Source: Streptomyces sp. SCL15-4
GTDB taxonomy: Bacteria; Actinomycetota; Actinomycetes; Streptomycetales; Streptomycetaceae
Direction: 5' to 3'
DNA length: 64,000 nucleotides
NCBI RefSeq assembly: GCF_033366695.1
Contig: NZ_JAOBTQ010000001.1
Coordinates: forward strand, 7,130,001 to 7,194,000
A program made the translations under genes and the position numbers. Positions 1-7,723 of this stretch are shown piece after piece; position 1 is the first letter of the stretch, and every line of letters begins with the position of its first letter. The notes beneath the pieces were generated by a model that had not been told where the DNA came from, did no database searches, and worked only from the letters and a program-made list of their open reading frames with translations.

Positions 1-63
1 TCGGTGAGGCCGCTCGCGCCGGCGGTTGCGTCCCAGGGTGTGGCCGGTTCGCCGAGGAGCGGG

Positions 64-1149
64 TCAGCCGATCACCGCCGCGCGTACGCACAGCACGTCC
101 GGCAGGTGCGCGGCCAGTTGCCGCCAGCTGTCGCCGTCGTCGGCCGAGGCGAACACCTCGCCGTTGCGGTTGCCGAAGTACACGCCGGCCGGATCGGAGT
201 CGTCCGTGCACAGGGCGTCCCGCAGCACCGTGCCGTAGTGGTCCTCCGCCGGCAGCCCCTCGGCCAGCGGCTCCCACGACCGGCCCGCGTCGGCGGTGCG
301 GAACACCCGGCAGCGGTGCTCCGCGGGCACCCGGTCGACGTCGGCTCCGATCGGGAAGACGTACGCCGTGTCGCCCCGGCGCGGATGGGCGGCCACCGCG
401 AAGCCGAACGTGGACGGCAGGCCCGCGCCGATGTCGGTCCAGCGCGCGCCCGCGTCGTCGCTGCGGTAGACCCCCCAGTGGTTCTGCAGGTACAGCCGGT
501 CCGGGTCGCGCGCGTCTCTGGCGATCTTGGGCACGCACTGGCCGAACTCCGGGTGCGGGTCCGGCAGGAAGACCGCGGACACCCCGGAGTTGGACGGCGC
601 CCAGCTCGCGCCGCCGTCCGTCGTGCGGAACACCCCGGCCGCGGAGACCGCCACCGTCACGACCCGCGGATCGCGCGCGTCGGTGAGCACCGTGTGCAGG
701 CCCTCGCCGCCCAGGCCCGGCACCCACCGGGAGCGCGTCGGGTGCTCCCACAGCGGCCGGATCAGGGCGAAGCTCTCGCCGCGGTCCTCCGAGCGGTACA
801 GCGCGGCCGGTTGCGTGCCCGCGTACACCACGTCCGGTTCGGCCGCGGACGGGTGCAGCTGCCAGACGCGCTCCAGGGATGCGCCGGTGTCCTTCGGGAA
901 CCTCACGGCGGGCCGGGCCGGTTCGGTCCAGGTGCGGCCGAGGTCGTCGGAGTGGAACACCGACGGGCCCCAGTGCGTGCTGTCGCCGCCCGCCAGCAGC
1001 CGGGGCCGGGACGCCCGGGTGTCGATCGCGACCGAGTAGACGGCCTGCGCGGTGAAATACGGACGTTCGTCGAACTCCCAGGAGCCGCCGCTCCGCCGCC
1101 CGATGAACAGGCCCTTGCGGGTGCCCACCGCGAGCAGTACCTCGGCCAT
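64..1149 (-). CDS. BNR/Asp-box beta-propeller protein (sialidase-like repeats)
   Basis: 361 aa. Short motifs of the Asp-box type recur through the whole protein (SDDLGRTW, SEDRGESF, TTDGGASW, SDDAGARW, TADAGRSW, SADDGDSW), which indicates a six-bladed or similar beta-propeller. There is no signal peptide or membrane segment, so it is probably cytosolic. I see no recognisable sialidase catalytic set, so an actual glycosidase activity is not supported; proteins of this type are usually annotated only as exo-alpha-sialidase-like or WD40/YVTN/BNR repeat proteins. The ATG at 1149 is chosen because GGAGGTGATC lies just upstream; longer in-frame extensions lack this and read as low-complexity coding shadow. 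Substrate or partner unknown. Confidence 0.85.
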   Translation of the reverse strand: MAEVLLAVGTRKGLFIGRRSGGSWEFDERPYFTAQAVYSVAIDTRASRPRLLAGGDSTHWGPSVFHSDDLGRTWTEPARPAVRFPKDTGASLERVWQLHPSAAEPDVVYAGTQPAALYRSEDRGESFALIRPLWEHPTRSRWVPGLGGEGLHTVLTDARDPRVVTVAVSAAGVFRTTDGGASWAPSNSGVSAVFLPDPHPEFGQCVPKIARDARDPDRLYLQNHWGVYRSDDAGARWTDIGAGLPSTFGFAVAAHPRRGDTAYVFPIGADVDRVPAEHRCRVFRTADAGRSWEPLAEGLPAEDHYGTVLRDALCTDDSDPAGVYFGNRNGEVFASADDGDSWRQLAAHLPDVLCVRAAVIG

Positions 1150-1372
1150 GCCGATCACCTCCGGGACGCCTTTGTCCGGGTAGCCGTCAGATATCGGCCA
1201 GTGTGCACCCCGCCACTGACAATCCCTCCCGACGCAGGCGTTCGCCCAGGTCATGGGCCATGTCACCGGCCCATGGCCAAAGATCGGCGGTTCCGTTGCG
1301 GCATGCGCCTGCGCGAAAGGGGTGTCTCGTGCGACCGTCGGGGTGACGGCTCGTCGTGAGCAGCGGAGCGAT

Positions 1373-1390
1373 TCCTCCCGTACGGGAGGA
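1373..1390. promoter_or_regulatory. 18-bp perfect palindrome upstream of the 1414 gene
   Basis: TCCTCCCGTACGGGAGGA is a perfect inverted repeat with no spacer, 23 nt before the start of the membrane-protein gene. It could be a dimer-binding operator or a hairpin in the 5' leader that hides the adjacent purine-rich ribosome binding stretch. No T-tract follows, so a terminator is less likely. Confidence 0.45.
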
Positions 1391-1413
1391 CGGTCCGGCC
1401 GGTCGGTGCGCTC

Positions 1414-2010
1414 GTGAGGAGGATGCCTTTGAAGGCGTTGCGTGGTCCGAAGGTGTGGCTGTGGCGCTGGCGGCGCAACCCGCTCAGACGCCGGGCCGAC
1501 GTGGTGGAGGCCTGGGTGGTGCTCGGCGCCTTTTCGCTGACCGTCCTGGCCGGGGTGCTGGCGGGCCTGTTGGCGGCCGGCTCGGTGGAGCACGGGCTCG
1601 CCCGCGAGCGGACCGAACGGCGGCCCACCGTGGCCCGGGTGGTCACACGGGTCCCGGCGAAGCCGCCCGCGCGGGAGGACCGGGCCGGGGAGCGGGTCTG
1701 GGCGCAGGCCCGCTGGCACGCGGTGGACGGCTCCTCGCACACCGGCCGGGTCCGCGTACGGGCCGGCAGCGAGCCGGGCACGCCGGTCACCGTCTGGACC
1801 GACTCGCGCGGCCGGCTCGTCAACCGCCCCGTCACCGCCTCCGAGGCCGCCTTCCGGGCCACGCTGGTCGGCCTCCTGGTCGGCGTGAGCGCCGCCGCCG
1901 TGCCCTGCGTCGCGGGCCTGGCCGTGCGGGGCCGCCTGGAGCGCCGGCGCCTGCGGGCATGGGACACGGAATGGGCCCGCCTCGGCCCGCAGTGGGGCCG
2001 CATGGTCTGA
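1414..2010 (+). CDS. Rv1733c-like two-TM membrane protein
   Basis: 198 aa. A basic N-terminus (RRNPLRRRADVVEAW) leads into a first membrane helix at about residues 32-57; an extracytoplasmic region of about 90 residues follows, with a second helix at about 147-172 and a basic cytoplasmic tail. This architecture and the RRNPLRRR motif match the Rv1733c family of actinobacterial membrane proteins, whose function is unknown; in Mycobacterium tuberculosis the namesake belongs to the dormancy response. A GTG start at 1414 and an ATG at 1423 are both possible; GAGGAGG touches the ATG directly, so the GTG is preferred weakly. It stands alone. Confidence 0.8.
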   Translation: MRRMPLKALRGPKVWLWRWRRNPLRRRADVVEAWVVLGAFSLTVLAGVLAGLLAAGSVEHGLARERTERRPTVARVVTRVPAKPPAREDRAGERVWAQARWHAVDGSSHTGRVRVRAGSEPGTPVTVWTDSRGRLVNRPVTASEAAFRATLVGLLVGVSAAAVPCVAGLAVRGRLERRRLRAWDTEWARLGPQWGRMV

Positions 2011-2494
2011 TCCGCCGCGACCGCGGGGCCGTGCGTGCCGTCGCGGGCGATGCGGCAGCGGGTACGGGCCGGTCCGCGGTGAGCAGGTCGCGTGGCGGTG
2101 AGTTCCGTCGGGGCCAGGCGGCCCGGACCACGGGCACGACCTCGTTCGGGGCCCGGTGTCGTGGCCCGGTGACGCGCCACAGCGCGCGCGTGGCCGGAAT
2201 CCGCTCCCGCGCCGGTCCGATCCGGGTGAGCCGGCGCGGTGCCGGCGGCGCGGGGCCCGGCCCCGCCGAGCCGCGCCGCCGCGTACCTCCGCGCCGGGAT
2301 GCGCCGACGCGCGTGGCAGTGCGGGAAGTACGGCGGAGCGTCACCGCCCGCTGACCACCACAGCGCGCCCGCCGCCGGAGACGCGTGCCTGCGGCGCCCC
2401 GACACCGGCCGCGCCCCGGCTCCGTCGGCGTCCCGGTCAGCCGGGTGTGATCCGAGAGAGGCCGCCGGCCACGCGTACGTCCCGCGAAGGGTGC
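2011..2494. other. 484-bp spacer between convergent genes, nothing recognised
   Basis: The stretch has the GC content of coding DNA but no reading frame with a familiar domain, a sensible codon pattern and a ribosome binding site. It could hold a decayed gene, but I cannot name one. Confidence 0.5.
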
Positions 2495-4162
2495 TCAGTC
2501 GCGGCCGGGCAGGGCGCGCTCCAGGATGGCGCCGAGGTCGGTTCCGGCGGGCAGGGTGCCGAACGCGTGGCCCCAGTCGCCGCCCAGCCGGGACGCGCAG
2601 AAGGCGTCCGCGACCGGGTGCGGGGCGTGCCGTACGAGCAAGGAGGCCTGGAGCGCGAGCGCCATCCGCTCGACCAGCCGGCGGGCGCCCACCTGGTCGG
2701 TCTCGGCCAACCGGGCCTTGAGCGAAGCCACGGTCGCGTCGAGGCGGGCGTCCGCCCCGCGCGCCAGGGCCAGTTCGGCGAACAGCGCCTCGACGGTGTC
2801 CGGTTCCCGGCCCAGGGCGCGCAGCACGTCGAGCGCGTTGACGTTCCCGGAGCCCTCCCAGATCGACAGCAGCGGCGCCTCCCGGTAGTGCCGGGGCATG
2901 CCGGAGTCCTCGACGTACCCGTTGCCGCCGAGGCACTCCAGGGCCTCGGCGGTGAAGGCCGGACCCCGCTTGGTGACCCAGTACTTGCCGACGGCGGTGG
3001 CGATCCGCCGGAAGGCCCGCTCCCCGGCGTCCCCGCGCACCGCGCGGTCCGCCGCGCCCGCCAGCCGCAGCGTGAGCGTCGTCGCGGCCTCCGACTCCAG
3101 CGCGAGATCGGCCAGGACGTTGCGCATCAGCGGCTGGTCGGCCAGCCGGGCGCCGAAGGCGCTGCGGTGCCGGGCGTGGTGCCCCGCCTCGACCAGTGTC
3201 TTGCGCATCAGGGTCGCCGAGGCCATCACACAGTCCAGCCGGGTGCAGTTGACCATCTCGATGATGGTCTTCACACCCCGCCCCTCCGGCCCCACCAGCC
3301 AGGCCACGGTCCGGTCGAACTCCGGCTCGGAGGAGGCGTTGGACCGGTTGCCCAGCTTGTCCTTCAGCCGCTGGATGCGGAAGGTGTTGCGGCTGCCGTC
3401 CGGCAGGACACGCGGCACCAGGAAGCACGACAGCCCGCCCGGGGCCTGCGCGAGCACCAGGAAGACGTCGCACATCGGCGCCGACGTGAACCACTTGTGC
3501 CCGCGCAGCGTGTACACGCCCGGCTCGCCGGTGGGCGTGGCGACGGTGGTGTTCGTGCGGACGTCGGAGCCGCCCTGCTTCTCCGTCATGCCCATCCCGG
3601 CGAGCAGCCCGGGTTTGTCGGTGGGCACGCGCAGCTCCGGGTCGTACTCCCGGCTGGTGAGCAGCGGTTCGTACACCTTGGCGAGATCCGGCTGGGCGCG
3701 CAGGGCGGGTACGGCGGCGTACGTCATCGACGTGGGGCAGCCGTGTCCCGCCTCCGTCTGTCCCCACACCAGGCCGCCCGCCGTCCGGGCCACGTGCGCG
3801 CCCGGCCGGTCGTCGGCCCACGGGGCGCCGGCCAGGCCCTCGGCGACCGCCGTCCGCATCAGGTGGTGCCAGCTGGGGTGGAAGTCGACCTCGTCGACGC
3901 GGTGGCCGTAGCGGTCGTGGGTGCGCAGCACCGGCTCGTACCGGTTCGCCAGCTCGCCCCACTCCTGCGCCTCCGCGCTCCCGGCGCGCGCCCCCAGCCG
4001 CCGGATGTCCTCCTCGGCCCACCCGGCACCCTCCCGGCGCAGCCCCTCCAGCAGCGCCGGGTCGTCGGAGGCGTCGTACGGAGCGAGCGGCGGTGGCTGG
4101 TTGGTGACGTCGTGCGTGCCGGACTGCGGCGGGGCCGGTGACTGCGCGGGATTCGAGACCAT
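2495..4162 (-). CDS. AidB-like acyl-CoA dehydrogenase
   Basis: 555 aa, the length of the AidB branch rather than the roughly 380-aa classic acyl-CoA dehydrogenases. The N-terminal TNQPPPLAPYD segment, DEVDFHPSWHHLM, QTEAGHGCPTSMT, MTEKQGGSDVRTN and the C-terminal GGNGYVED and SIWEGSGNVNALDVL motifs all match AidB. These are FAD enzymes; E. coli AidB protects DNA during alkylation stress and has weak isovaleryl-CoA dehydrogenase activity. Streptomyces copies are usually annotated only as acyl-CoA dehydrogenase. It is transcribed divergently from a PaaX-type regulator across 71 bp, which suggests that regulator controls it. Start ATG at 4162, with AGGAAGAG further upstream than ideal. Confidence 0.92.
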   Translation of the reverse strand: MVSNPAQSPAPPQSGTHDVTNQPPPLAPYDASDDPALLEGLRREGAGWAEEDIRRLGARAGSAEAQEWGELANRYEPVLRTHDRYGHRVDEVDFHPSWHHLMRTAVAEGLAGAPWADDRPGAHVARTAGGLVWGQTEAGHGCPTSMTYAAVPALRAQPDLAKVYEPLLTSREYDPELRVPTDKPGLLAGMGMTEKQGGSDVRTNTTVATPTGEPGVYTLRGHKWFTSAPMCDVFLVLAQAPGGLSCFLVPRVLPDGSRNTFRIQRLKDKLGNRSNASSEPEFDRTVAWLVGPEGRGVKTIIEMVNCTRLDCVMASATLMRKTLVEAGHHARHRSAFGARLADQPLMRNVLADLALESEAATTLTLRLAGAADRAVRGDAGERAFRRIATAVGKYWVTKRGPAFTAEALECLGGNGYVEDSGMPRHYREAPLLSIWEGSGNVNALDVLRALGREPDTVEALFAELALARGADARLDATVASLKARLAETDQVGARRLVERMALALQASLLVRHAPHPVADAFCASRLGGDWGHAFGTLPAGTDLGAILERALPGRD

Positions 4163-4233
4163 GGCAGCATGCTGCACTCTTCCTGCGGTCGTAGCAATAC
4201 TGCAACACGAGGGCGCACGTACAGTACGGGTCC

Positions 4234-4989
4234 ATGCGCGTGAACGTCCCGGCGGAGCCGGATCCGGTGGCCCTGCGACCGCTGTCCGCCCGGTCGGTGG
4301 TGCTGAGTCTGCTGCTCGGCGCACACCCGCCCCAGTTGCCGGTGCGGGACCTGGTGCGGCTCGTGGAGCCGTTCGGGATCGGCGGCTCCACGCTGCGGGC
4401 CGCGCTCAGCCGGATGGTGGCCGCCGGAGACCTGCGGCGCGCGGACGCCGTCTACCGGCTCAGCGACCGGCTGCTGGAACGGCAGCGCCGCCAGGACGAC
4501 GCCGTACGGCCGCGCACGCGCGCGTGGGACGGCGACTGGGAGATGGTCGTGATCACGGCGACCGGACGCGGCCCCGCCGAACGCGCCGACCTGCGCGCCC
4601 GGTTGACGGGCCTGCGCCTGGCCGAGCTGCGCGAGGGCGTATGGCTGCGCCCGGCCAACCTCGACCGGCCGCTGCCCGCCGAGGTGCACCGGGTGGCGCT
4701 GACGTACACGGCCCGCCCCGACGAGCCCCCGCGCGAACTGGCCGCCCGGCTGTGGCCGCCGGACGGCTGGGCGGCCACCGCGCGCACCCTGCTCGCCCAC
4801 GCGGCCCGGGCCGCACACCCGGCCGACCGGTTCACCGCCTACGCCGCCGCCGTCCGTCATCTGCTCACCGACCCCGTCCTGCCGCCCGCACTGCTGCCCG
4901 CCGACTGGCCGGGTGAGGAACTGCGGGCGGCGTACGCCGGATACCGACGGGAGCTAGGCGCGGGTCTCGGCGTGCGCGGAGGAGAGTGA
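4234..4989 (+). CDS. PaaX-family transcriptional regulator
   Basis: 251 aa. The N-terminal winged helix (about residues 15-80, including LVRLVEPFGIGGSTLRAALSRMVAAGDLRR) and a following domain with RTRAWDGDWEMVVI are the PaaX signature. PaaX represses phenylacetate catabolism genes and is released by phenylacetyl-CoA; here no paa genes are present, so the ligand is open. Divergence from the AidB-like dehydrogenase across a 71-bp spacer suggests control of that gene by an acyl-CoA. The spacer contains the imperfect dyad GCAATACTGC. Start ATG follows directly after a GTACAGTACGGG stretch and lacks a strong Shine-Dalgarno. Confidence 0.85.
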   Translation: MRVNVPAEPDPVALRPLSARSVVLSLLLGAHPPQLPVRDLVRLVEPFGIGGSTLRAALSRMVAAGDLRRADAVYRLSDRLLERQRRQDDAVRPRTRAWDGDWEMVVITATGRGPAERADLRARLTGLRLAELREGVWLRPANLDRPLPAEVHRVALTYTARPDEPPRELAARLWPPDGWAATARTLLAHAARAAHPADRFTAYAAAVRHLLTDPVLPPALLPADWPGEELRAAYAGYRRELGAGLGVRGGE

Positions 4990-5234
4990 CAGCGAAGGGC
5001 GCGGGGCGGAGGGGCGTGTCCGGGTGACGCGCACGCTCGTCCCAGGTCGTGCCGGGTGCCTGCGCACACCGCGTCGGCGGACGGCGGGAGATCCTCCGTG
5101 GCACGCCGCTGTACCTTCGAGGGGCCCGCACGGCACCGCCCGAAGGACATGATCCGCCGCGTCGGTCCGTGAAGCCCGGCCGATCTCGTCGCCGACCTGG
5201 AACCGGCCCCGAAGGGGGCCACGGAGGAAGACCG

Positions 5235-6536
5235 TTGAGCCCCGAGTCCCCCGAGACGGACACCCCGCCGGACGCGGCGCACTCCACCGGCCGCCCGACC
5301 GCGAAGCCCGCCGGGAAGCCGGCCGGTGGACCGGCGCTACCGGTGGGCCGGCCCCGGCTGCTGCGCGACGCGTCGCTGTCCGCCGTGCTGGCGGGCCTCG
5401 TCGCCGTCGTCGTCTCCTACTCGGGAACGCTGGTCATCGTGCTCTCGGCCGCCTCGGCCGGACATCTCGACACCGCGCGGACCAGCTCCTGGGTGTGGGC
5501 GATCTCCATAGGCAGCGGCCTGACCTGCATCGGGCTGAGCCTGCGCACCCGGATGCCGGTCATCACCGCCTGGTCGACGCCGGGCGCGGCGCTGCTGGTG
5601 ACGAGCCTCGGCGCGTACTCGTACGCCGAGGCCGTCGGCGCGTTCCTCATCACCGGTGCCGTCCTCACGCTGGTCGGGCTGACCGGAGTGTTCGGGTGGC
5701 TGATGCGTCAGGTGCCGGCGGCGGTCGTGTCGGCGATGCTGGCGGGCGTCCTGTTCGGTTTCGGCACCCATGTCTTCACCTCGCTGAAGACGGCACCGGC
5801 GGTCGCCGGTCCGGTGCTGCTGGCCTACCTGCTGGCCAAGCGGCTGCTGCCCCGGTACGCGGTGCTGATCGCGCTCGCCGCGGGGGTCGCCGGCAGCGCG
5901 GCCACCTCGCGGCTGCACGTCCACGTCGACCACATCGAGCTGGCCCGGCCGGTGCTCACCGCTCCGCACTTCTCCCTCGCCTCGCTCGTCGGCATCGCCG
6001 TGCCGCTGATCCTCGCCACCCTCGCCTCGCAGAACGCCCCGGGCATGGCGGTGCTCGCCGCCTCCGGCTACCGGCCCGGGGACCGGCTGCTCGTCGGCAC
6101 CACCGGTGTGGCGTCCACCGTGCTCGCGCCCTTCGGGTCGCACGCGGTCAACCTGGCCGCGATCACCGCCGCGATCTGCACCGGCCCGGAGGCCCACCCC
6201 GATCCCCGGCGGCGGTACGTGGCGGGTGTCTCCTGCGGCGTCTGCTACCTGCTGGTCGGCGCCTTCGGCTCGACGCTGGTGGCCTTCTTCGCCGGGCTGC
6301 CGGAGGAACTGGTCGCCGCCATCGCCGGGGTCGCCCTGTTCGGGGCGCTCGCCGGGGGCCTCACCGGCGCGGTCAAGGAGGAGAAGGACCGCGAGGCCGC
6401 ACTGATCACGTTCCTGGCCACCGCCTCCGGTGTCACCCTGTTCGGCATCGGCTCGGCCTTCTGGGGCCTCGTTTTCGGTGTCGCCGCCCACCTCGTGCTG
6501 TCCGGGCGGCGGCGCGGACGGACGGCCGGCGCGTAA
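5235..6536 (+). CDS. benE: BenE-like benzoate/H+ symporter family transporter
   Basis: 433 aa. After about 45 Pro/Lys-rich residues come roughly twelve hydrophobic segments. Motifs typical of BenE are visible: PVITAWSTPGAALL, LASQNAPGMAVL, FGSHAVNLAAITAAICTGPEAHPD and GLPEELVAAIAG. BenE proteins import benzoate and related aromatic acids with protons. The start is taken as the TTG at 5235 because GGAGGA sits 5 nt upstream; no ATG or GTG in frame has comparable spacing. Neighbours do not include benzoate dioxygenase genes, so the substrate is unconfirmed. It converges on the pectate lyase gene with a shared hairpin between them. Confidence 0.88.
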   Translation: MSPESPETDTPPDAAHSTGRPTAKPAGKPAGGPALPVGRPRLLRDASLSAVLAGLVAVVVSYSGTLVIVLSAASAGHLDTARTSSWVWAISIGSGLTCIGLSLRTRMPVITAWSTPGAALLVTSLGAYSYAEAVGAFLITGAVLTLVGLTGVFGWLMRQVPAAVVSAMLAGVLFGFGTHVFTSLKTAPAVAGPVLLAYLLAKRLLPRYAVLIALAAGVAGSAATSRLHVHVDHIELARPVLTAPHFSLASLVGIAVPLILATLASQNAPGMAVLAASGYRPGDRLLVGTTGVASTVLAPFGSHAVNLAAITAAICTGPEAHPDPRRRYVAGVSCGVCYLLVGAFGSTLVAFFAGLPEELVAAIAGVALFGALAGGLTGAVKEEKDREAALITFLATASGVTLFGIGSAFWGLVFGVAAHLVLSGRRRGRTAGA

Positions 6537-6541
6537 GTCAC

Positions 6542-6568
6542 GGCCGGGCCGCCGGCGGCGGCCCGGCC
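6542..6568. terminator. Bidirectional hairpin between benE and pectate lyase
   Basis: A perfect 12-bp stem (GGCCGGGCCGCC and its complement) with loop GGC fills the gap between the two convergent genes. There is no T-tract, as is common for Streptomyces terminators. Confidence 0.75.
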
Positions 6569-6576
6569 CGCGGGGC

Positions 6577-7365
6577 TCACTTGTAGGTGATGTCCGAGCT
6601 GGAGTACTTGCAGTAGGTGCCGTCCGGACCCGAGCCGTTCGTGGTCGGTTCGGCACCCGAGTTGTTGCCGATGTACTTCTGGCAGGGAATGATCTTCTTG
6701 CTGGTGTCCCCGACGATGGTGATGTTCCGCAGGGTCGCGCTGTCGCCGTAGTTGGTGTTGATGCCGACGAGCTTGCTGCCCTTGTAGGTCGCCTCGATGC
6801 CGCTGAGGTTGATCGTCCGCTTGTACTGGGTCTTGCAGTTGCCGCAGGAGCGGGCGAACGTCCCGAAGTTCTTCACCGCGAAGCCGGAGACGTTCAGCGT
6901 GCCGGCGCCGTTGAACTGGAACACCTTGTCGCTCGCCTCCTTCGCCCCGCCGCCGCTGACGGTGTAGACGTTGGACGACGAGGAGCCGAGGAAGGTGGCC
7001 GCGTCCTCGCCGACGTCCTCCCACCACACGTTCTGCAGCGTGCAGCTGCCCAGGCAGTGGATGCCGTCGGCGGCGGGGGAGCCGATGACGACGTTCTTGA
7101 GGACCGCGCCGGGAGCCAGCTCGAGCAGCGGGCCCTGGTCCTCGTCCTGGCTGTCGCTGCCGAGGTCGCCGCTGCCGTACAGCCGCTTCATCCCGTAGTC
7201 CTTGGTGCCGGACACGGAGATGGTCGAGGAGACCGCCTGGCTGCCGTTCGGGGTCGGCCAGGTGGCCGCGCCCGCCGGCGCCCCGGAGGTCATGATCATG
7301 CCAAGCGTGAGTCCGAGGGTGGCGAGTCCGCCGAGCAGACCGCGCGAGGTCGCTGATGAGGTCAT
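6577..7365 (-). CDS. Secreted pectate lyase, polysaccharide lyase family 3
   Basis: 262 aa. A Sec-type signal peptide covers about residues 1-34 (LGLTLGMIMTSGAPAGAA). The mature protein has PL3 features: DYGMKRLYGSGDLG, DQGPLLELAPGA, NVVIGSPAADGIHCLGSC, NVWWEDVGEDAATF, and a late CGNCKTQYKR stretch. PL3 enzymes fold as a right-handed beta-helix and cut polygalacturonate by calcium-dependent beta-elimination. Its upstream spacer is shared with a divergent esterase carrying a cellulose-binding module, so the two probably serve plant cell wall breakdown. A 13-bp palindrome (7452-7464) lies in its own promoter side. Confidence 0.92.
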   Translation of the reverse strand: MTSSATSRGLLGGLATLGLTLGMIMTSGAPAGAATWPTPNGSQAVSSTISVSGTKDYGMKRLYGSGDLGSDSQDEDQGPLLELAPGAVLKNVVIGSPAADGIHCLGSCTLQNVWWEDVGEDAATFLGSSSSNVYTVSGGGAKEASDKVFQFNGAGTLNVSGFAVKNFGTFARSCGNCKTQYKRTINLSGIEATYKGSKLVGINTNYGDSATLRNITIVGDTSKKIIPCQKYIGNNSGAEPTTNGSGPDGTYCKYSSSDITYK

Positions 7366-7451
7366 GTCCCGCGATGCCTTCTTTCGTGGGGTGGTCAGAG
7401 CGGTGCGTCCCTTCCGCGGGGGTGCGGCTCTGTGGGGGTGTGGGGTTATGT

Positions 7452-7464
7452 ACGTGAATCACGT
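7452..7464. promoter_or_regulatory. Palindrome ACGTGAATCACGT upstream of pectate lyase
   Basis: Perfect dyad ACGTGA-A-TCACGT, 87 nt before the pectate lyase start and on its side of the divergent spacer. Size and symmetry fit a dimeric repressor or activator; the cognate protein is not identifiable here. Confidence 0.45.
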
Positions 7465-7556
7465 GCGCCTGGCGGAACGCATGGCAGGCTGTTGTGGGGC
7501 CGAATCGGCTGCCTTGCGTACCGGATGGTCACGCTGATGAACGGACCGTAGGGGGC

Positions 7557-7564
7557 AAGCGCTT
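7557..7564. promoter_or_regulatory. AAGCGCTT core, possible LacI-type half operator
   Basis: An 8-bp palindrome with central CG (AAGCGCTT) in a GGGGCAAGCGCTTTC context, about 50 bp from the CebR-like site at 7614. LacI-family sugar regulators often bind operators with a central GCGC. Short, so it may be chance. Confidence 0.25.
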
Positions 7565-7613
7565 TCTAGTCAACCGGTCGCGCAGGCACTGTTCCGGTTC
7601 CCGGGAGGTGATG

Positions 7614-7627
7614 TGGGAGCGCTTCCA
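7614..7627. promoter_or_regulatory. CebR-like operator (TGGGAGCGCTTCCA)
   Basis: This differs at one position from TGGGAGCGCTCCCA, the established binding sequence of the Streptomyces cellulose-utilisation repressor CebR/CelR, which is released by cellobiose and cellotriose. It lies 97 nt before the start of an esterase with a cellulose-binding module and in the spacer shared with the pectate lyase gene. Confidence 0.7.
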
Positions 7628-7723
7628 TGAGTTGCGTGTCCATGCCACGATGCCCGGTGTTCCCCGCACGACGCGCACACCGTACGGCTCCCGCACGCAT
7701 CGCGATCAGAAGGGACGGGCGAC

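Noticed and set aside
1..63. Possible gene end at the left edge
   Set aside because: No stop or start consistent with a known family is visible in 63 bases.
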